9,739 nucleotides of DNA, from assembly GCA_016793565.1 (NCBI GenBank), contig JAEUMA010000014.1:1-9739 (forward strand), in the 5' to 3' direction. Position 1 is the first letter of the stretch; the number at the start of each line of letters is the position of its first letter. Below are positions 5,819 through 9,739 of this stretch, one piece after another. This stretch comes from Rhizobiaceae bacterium (GTDB lineage Bacteria; Pseudomonadota; Alphaproteobacteria; Rhizobiales; Rhizobiaceae). Made by a program: the position numbers and the translations under genes. The notes below the pieces were generated by a model. The model was not told the origin of the DNA, searched no databases, and was given only the letters and a program-made list of their open reading frames with translations.

Positions 5819-7588
5819 ATGCTAGTACTTGTTCTGAACGCGGGAAGCTCGAGCCTGAAGTTCGGCGTCTTCAGTGCAGGTGATGACACACGCGAGGTGT
5901 TCAAGGGTTCCTACGAACGCTTCCAGAACGGAAGCTGCGAATACCGCTTCCGGCACGGCGAGACGGACGAACGCGGCGCGGCGGCGTTCGCCAGTCCCAG
6001 CGACGCGCTGAAGGGCGTACCGGACGCGCTGAAGCGGTTTGACCTGGACTCGATCGATGCGATTGGACACCGGATCGTTCATGGCGGCGCACGATTCTCC
6101 GCGCCGACGCTGCTCGACGACGAAACGGTCGAGGCCATCGCGGCGTTGACGCCGCTTGCTCCCCTGCACAATCCGGCAAACCTGGAAGCCGTTCGGCTAT
6201 GCCGCGGGCTGTGGCCGAACCTGCCTCAGGTCGCGGTGTTCGACACGGCCTTCCACCTGACTAATCCTCCCTCCGCAACGACCTACGCCGTGCCGGCGGC
6301 CTGGCGGGAGGCGGGGTTGCGCCGATACGGCTTCCATGGGACGTCCCACAAATACGTGGCAATGCGGGCGGCGCTGGAGATCGGCCGGCCGATTTCCGAT
6401 CTCCAGCTTGTCAGCGTCCATCTCGGCAACGGAGCCAGCGTCTGCGCCGTCAACCGCGGGCAGAGCATGGACAGTTCGATGGGGATGACACCGCTCGAAG
6501 GGCTGGTGATGGGGACGCGCTCCGGAGACGTTGACCCGGGCGCATTCGGCTTCCTGTCCCGCAGGCTGGGGCTGTCCGTGCAGGACATCGAGGACGCTCT
6601 TTACGAAGACAGCGGGCTGAAGGGGCTGGCAGGCTCGTCTGACATGCGCGACATCGAGGACAGGGCTTCCAAGGGCGACCCCCAGGCCCAGTTGGCAATC
6701 GAGATCTACGCATACCGCGCCAGGAAATATGTAGGTGCCTACGCGGCCGCCATGGGCGGACTAGACGCGGTCGTCTTCACCGGGGGCATCGGCGAGAACT
6801 CTCCCTCGATGCGCCGACGCATTTGCGACGGGCTGGATTTCATGGGCCTGCAGCTCGACCATGACCGCAACATGGCCGTGAACCTGTCGCACCGTGCAGC
6901 GCCACAGATCCAGGCCTACGGTTCGCGGGTCCGCGTCTTCGTCACCGAGACAGCCGAGCAGTTGATGATCGCGCGCGAGACGGCGGCAGCACTCGCGGGC
7001 GGCAGGTCCGGTGGGGAGCTACGTCTGCCGATTGCGGTGTCGGCCAGGCACGTCCACCTGTCCCGCGAGGCGGTGGATGATTTGTTCGGCAAGGGCTACA
7101 TGCTCGATCAGGCGATACGGCTGCGACAGCCGGGACACTGGGCTGCAGGGGAACGGGTAACACTCGTCGGGCCCAAGGGAAGACTGGAGCGCGTCGCGAT
7201 CCTCGGACCGTTGCGGGAGCGTACGCAGATCGAGGTATCCCGCACCGACAGTTTTGCGCTCGGCATCGACGTGCCCGTGCGCGACAGCGGCGAGCTGGAG
7301 GGAACACCGCAGGTGACGATCCTGGGGCCGGCGGGAAGCATCGCCACGGACGGGCTGATTATCGCAGCCAGGCACATCCACACGAATCCTGCCGATGCCG
7401 CGCGGCTAGGCATTCAGGACGGCGACTATGTCGACATAAGGGTGGGCGACGAGGATCGCAGCCTTACCTTCGGCCGGACCCTGGTCCGCGTGGGCGCCAA
7501 CGCGTTCACCGAAGTACACATCGATACCGACGAGGCCAACGCGGCCGGGATAGAGGCGGCAGGGACCGGTGAACTGGTTCACATCTGA
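5819..7588 (+). CDS. Acetate kinase - PduL phosphotransacylase fusion
   Basis: One 589-aa cytoplasmic protein joins two enzymes. Residues 1-393 are a full acetate kinase (acetyl-phosphate + ADP to acetate + ATP): N7 in LNAGSSSLK, R85 in GHRIVHGG, D142 in VFDTAFH, H173 in GFHGTSH, R234 in GTRSGDVDP, GGIGEN (322-327) and E380 match known active-site positions. After a short Gly/Ser linker (394-399), residues 400-589 are a PduL-type phosphotransacylase (acetyl-phosphate + CoA to acetyl-CoA + phosphate) with both zinc-site motifs: HVH (411-413), E472 in TQIE, HIH (519-521) and H567 in EVHIDTDEANA. There is no microcompartment-targeting N-terminal extension on the PduL part. AGGGA at 5809-5813 is 5 nt before ATG 5819. 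Both halves share acetyl-phosphate, and nearby phosphoketolase makes it. The protein could supply ATP or acetyl-CoA from that intermediate. Confidence 0.93.
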   Translation: MLVLVLNAGSSSLKFGVFSAGDDTREVFKGSYERFQNGSCEYRFRHGETDERGAAAFASPSDALKGVPDALKRFDLDSIDAIGHRIVHGGARFSAPTLLDDETVEAIAALTPLAPLHNPANLEAVRLCRGLWPNLPQVAVFDTAFHLTNPPSATTYAVPAAWREAGLRRYGFHGTSHKYVAMRAALEIGRPISDLQLVSVHLGNGASVCAVNRGQSMDSSMGMTPLEGLVMGTRSGDVDPGAFGFLSRRLGLSVQDIEDALYEDSGLKGLAGSSDMRDIEDRASKGDPQAQLAIEIYAYRARKYVGAYAAAMGGLDAVVFTGGIGENSPSMRRRICDGLDFMGLQLDHDRNMAVNLSHRAAPQIQAYGSRVRVFVTETAEQLMIARETAAALAGGRSGGELRLPIAVSARHVHLSREAVDDLFGKGYMLDQAIRLRQPGHWAAGERVTLVGPKGRLERVAILGPLRERTQIEVSRTDSFALGIDVPVRDSGELEGTPQVTILGPAGSIATDGLIIAARHIHTNPADAARLGIQDGDYVDIRVGDEDRSLTFGRTLVRVGANAFTEVHIDTDEANAAGIEAAGTGELVHI

Positions 7589-7707
7589 ACCGATGACCGC
7601 GTTTCTTGCCGATATCCGCGGTCCGACAACGCACAAGTAGTACAACAAGGCTCGGTGCGGTTGCGCGCCAGCACTGCGACGGCACCGGTGGTATTGGGAC
7701 CGGAGGC

Positions 7708-9306
7708 TCACTCCTGGTCTGCCTCCAAGGCTCGCCGTAGGCGACGGATGATGACCGCGCGGCTTTTTTCGTCGGCGGCAGCAGTCACGGTTTCGCTGAC
7801 CTCGATCAGGAATTTGGACAGGTCATTGTGCCAGTCCAGCCGGGCGACGCTCTCGGGCTTCAGACGAAGTGGCTTGTTCAAGTCAACCTGTCGCGCGCCC
7901 TTCTGTCCGATCTGGAATGCGTCGTCGATCAACGGGAGGATTACAGAGATTTCCGGCAGGGCGGCCCCTAACCGGCCCTTCAGCCCATTCAGGCCATCTT
8001 CCTCGCCATGGGTCAGGAAGATTGCATGCCTTACCGGAACGCGGTCCTTAACCCAGGACACCAGTTCGCTGGCATCCGCGTGGCCCGAATAAAGGTCAAA
8101 CTGGCTGATGCGGGCTCTCACCTTGATCTCCTCACCCTGGATGCGCACGCGCGAAGCGCCATCCACAAGCAACCGTCCGAGCGTCCCTTGCGCCTGGAAG
8201 CCTGCCATGAGGATTGAGGCGTTTCTCTTCCAGAGATTCGCTTTCAGGTGGTGACGGATCCGCCCGGCATCGCACATGCCACTGGCGGCGATGACCACGT
8301 AGTGTCCGTTAAGCTTGTTGATCGCCTTGCTCTGATCGACGGTTTCCGTGAAGCGCACATTCTTCGAGGCCAGAGCGCGTTTCAGGATATCCCCGTCGTG
8401 TATCTCTCCGGCGTGTTTCCCGAAAACAGCGCTTGCTCGGGTTGCAAGCGGTGAATCCACGAAAATGGAGAGATTCTCGGGAATGTCGCTGTTCTGCGCG
8501 AGCAGGAACAGATCTACGAGCAGTTCCTGAGTCCGCTCGACCGCGAAGGACGGGATGATCAAGGGGCCGTTGACCTTGGCGGCGTGCATGACTTCCTGGC
8601 CGAGGAGGCGCCTGCGCTCATCACGGGTGACGTCGGGTCGATCGCGGTCCCCGTAGGTGGCCTCGCAGATGAGAAAGTCGATGTCGCGCGGACCTTCCGG
8701 ATCAGCCTGCAGGAGCTTTTGGCCGGGGCCGATGTCGCCCGAAAAGAGAATGCGAAGCGGGGGCTCACCTTGCTCGGAGGCCACTTCAATCTCGACCGAA
8801 CTCGATCCCAGCATATGGCCGGCGTTCCAGAAGCGGGCGCGCACCCCATTCATGATTGTCGTCCAGGCAGCGTATTCGACCGAACGAAACTGCAGCAGGC
8901 ATGCAGCCACATCCGACAGTGAGTAGATCGGGGAGACCGTCGGACGCCCCCGCTGGGCGTTGCGTCGATTGAGGTTCTCGACCTCCATCTCCTGGATGTG
9001 AGCCGAATCCGGAAGCATGACGGAACAAAGGTCAATCGTAGCAGGCGTTGCGTGGATCGGCCCTGTAAAGCCCTTCTTCAAGAGTTTTGGAAGCAGGCCG
9101 CTGTGGTCGATATGGGCGTGCGTGAGAATGACTGCGTCCACCGTGGCGGGGTCGAACGGGAACTCGCCATAGTTCAGCGCCTTCTCCGACTTCGAGCCCT
9201 GAAACATTCCGCAGTCGATGAGAAGCCGCCGGTCGCCCACCTCAAGCTCGTAACAGGAGCCGGTCACGCCATGCGCGGCGCCGTGGAAGCTCAGCGTTAG
9301 TTCCAT
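7708..9306 (-). CDS. Beta-CASP metallo-beta-lactamase ribonuclease
   Basis: A 532-aa cytoplasmic protein of the CPSF73/TTHA0252-like branch of metallo-beta-lactamase RNases. Seen motifs: metal-binding HAHIDH (63-68), H164 in GHMLGS, D191 in FSGDIG, the SFAVERTQELL segment (253-263), beta-CASP Asp in FVDSP (281-285), GMCDAGRIRHH (343-353), SGHAD (407-411) and H433 in LTHGEED. The metal and nuclease ligands therefore look complete, so RNA cleavage or 5'-3' trimming is the expected activity; the RNA target is unknown. About 60-70 charged residues after position 470 extend beyond the compact family members of about 430 aa. The start at 9306 lies 1 bp after the phosphoketolase stop (tgaCatg), with GGCGGGA upstream, so the two are translationally coupled. 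Confidence 0.9.
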   Translation of the reverse strand: MELTLSFHGAAHGVTGSCYELEVGDRRLLIDCGMFQGSKSEKALNYGEFPFDPATVDAVILTHAHIDHSGLLPKLLKKGFTGPIHATPATIDLCSVMLPDSAHIQEMEVENLNRRNAQRGRPTVSPIYSLSDVAACLLQFRSVEYAAWTTIMNGVRARFWNAGHMLGSSSVEIEVASEQGEPPLRILFSGDIGPGQKLLQADPEGPRDIDFLICEATYGDRDRPDVTRDERRRLLGQEVMHAAKVNGPLIIPSFAVERTQELLVDLFLLAQNSDIPENLSIFVDSPLATRASAVFGKHAGEIHDGDILKRALASKNVRFTETVDQSKAINKLNGHYVVIAASGMCDAGRIRHHLKANLWKRNASILMAGFQAQGTLGRLLVDGASRVRIQGEEIKVRARISQFDLYSGHADASELVSWVKDRVPVRHAIFLTHGEEDGLNGLKGRLGAALPEISVILPLIDDAFQIGQKGARQVDLNKPLRLKPESVARLDWHNDLSKFLIEVSETVTAAADEKSRAVIIRRLRRALEADQE

Positions 9307-9307
9307 G

Positions 9308-9739
9308 TCAGTTTCCCGCCTTTGCTTCAGTCGTGGGAGGCCAGTTCCAGTCCCGGATCTGTGGCATGTCCTCGCCGTGCTCGCGGATATAGCGAGAATG
9401 CTCCTCGAGCGAATGCTCGCAGGTATCGATCACCCGGTTGCCGTCGGCGCCAAGGTCCTTCAGACGCCTCACCGCGGCCATTGCCAGATGGAAGCGGTCG
9501 ATCTCGTTCATGACCGCCATGTCGAAGGGCGTGGTCGTGGTGCCTTCCTCCTGAAAGCCGTGAACGTGGAAGTTGTCGTGATTGGTCCGCTTATAGGTCA
9601 GACGATGAATGAGATATGGGTACCCGTGGTAGGCGAAGATCACGGGCTTAGCCTTAGTAAAGAGCGCGTTGAATTCCTCGTCCGTGAGTCCGTGCGGGTG
9701 GGTCTTGTGGGATTGCAGGGTCATCAGGTCGACGACATT
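9308..9739 (-). CDS. xfp: Phosphoketolase, C-terminal part
   Basis: The frame is open to the window edge (N-V-V-D-L-M precedes the first internal Met), so only the last 143 residues are present. They match the C-terminal domain of xylulose-5-P/fructose-6-P phosphoketolase: HPHGL, KPVIFAYHGYP, IHRLTYKRTNHDN, the EEGTTTTPFDM segment, FHLAM and the ending HGEDMP-I-R-DW-W. The enzyme is cytoplasmic and thiamine-diphosphate dependent; it converts the sugar phosphate plus phosphate to acetyl-phosphate and glyceraldehyde-3-P (or erythrose-4-P). The ThDP-binding part lies outside. The TGA at 9308-9310 is one base before the ATG of the RNase gene, so the two form an operon, with phosphoketolase first among the visible genes. 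It supplies the substrate used by the AckA-PduL fusion. Confidence 0.95.
   Translation of the reverse strand, partial: NVVDLMTLQSHKTHPHGLTDEEFNALFTKAKPVIFAYHGYPYLIHRLTYKRTNHDNFHVHGFQEEGTTTTPFDMAVMNEIDRFHLAMAAVRRLKDLGADGNRVIDTCEHSLEEHSRYIREHGEDMPQIRDWNWPPTTEAKAGN

Noticed and set aside
7685..7703. ccggt-N9-accgg hairpin between ackA-pduL and the RNase gene
   Set aside because: A 5-bp stem without a following T-run; could be chance in GC-rich DNA, so no terminator was called.
1..9739. CRISPR arrays, tRNA or rRNA genes, phage genes
   Set aside because: No regularly spaced repeats, tRNA-like cloverleaf sequence or phage-like protein was found.

Overview
The window suggests a high-GC alphaproteobacterium, most likely a rhizobium-like Hyphomicrobiales member. 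The evidence is codon and base composition, a rhizobial-type IS6-family transposase, an NnrS fragment with alphaproteobacterial character, and SD-led genes packed in short operons. No RNA gene, CRISPR array or phage gene is visible.

Layout. Bases 1-812 (+) hold the 3' part of a membrane-bound 4Fe-4S (polyferredoxin-like) protein whose start lies outside the window. Facing it is the C-terminal remnant of nnrS (835-1190, -), a membrane haem-copper protein of the nitric-oxide response. nnrS is cut by a complete 820-bp IS6-family element (1191-2010) with recognisable 17-bp terminal inverted repeats but no 8-bp target duplication, so the two sides of the IS were probably not originally adjacent. 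A roughly 230-bp non-coding stretch follows, then a P1B-4 type metal-exporting ATPase (2242-4239, +). Next come two universal stress proteins in one operon (5626 to 4309, -), with a divergent promoter region (5627-5818) shared with a 589-aa acetate kinase fused to a PduL-type phosphotransacylase (5819-7588, +). Convergent to that gene is an operon on the minus strand: the C-terminal end of phosphoketolase (9739-9308, cut by the window edge), followed after 1 bp by a beta-CASP metallo-beta-lactamase ribonuclease (9306-7708).

How the genes fit together. Phosphoketolase splits xylulose-5-P or fructose-6-P with phosphate to give acetyl-phosphate. The AckA-PduL fusion can turn acetyl-phosphate into acetate plus ATP (AckA half) or into acetyl-CoA (PduL half). 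The right half of the window is therefore a compact acetyl-phosphate module placed beside stress proteins and a metal pump. With the 4Fe-4S protein and NnrS on the left, the whole looks like accessory low-oxygen or nitrosative-stress metabolism; this physiological reading is inference. The most distinctive items are the AckA-PduL fusion, the one-base coupling of phosphoketolase to an RNA-processing enzyme, and the IS6 junction that destroyed nnrS.
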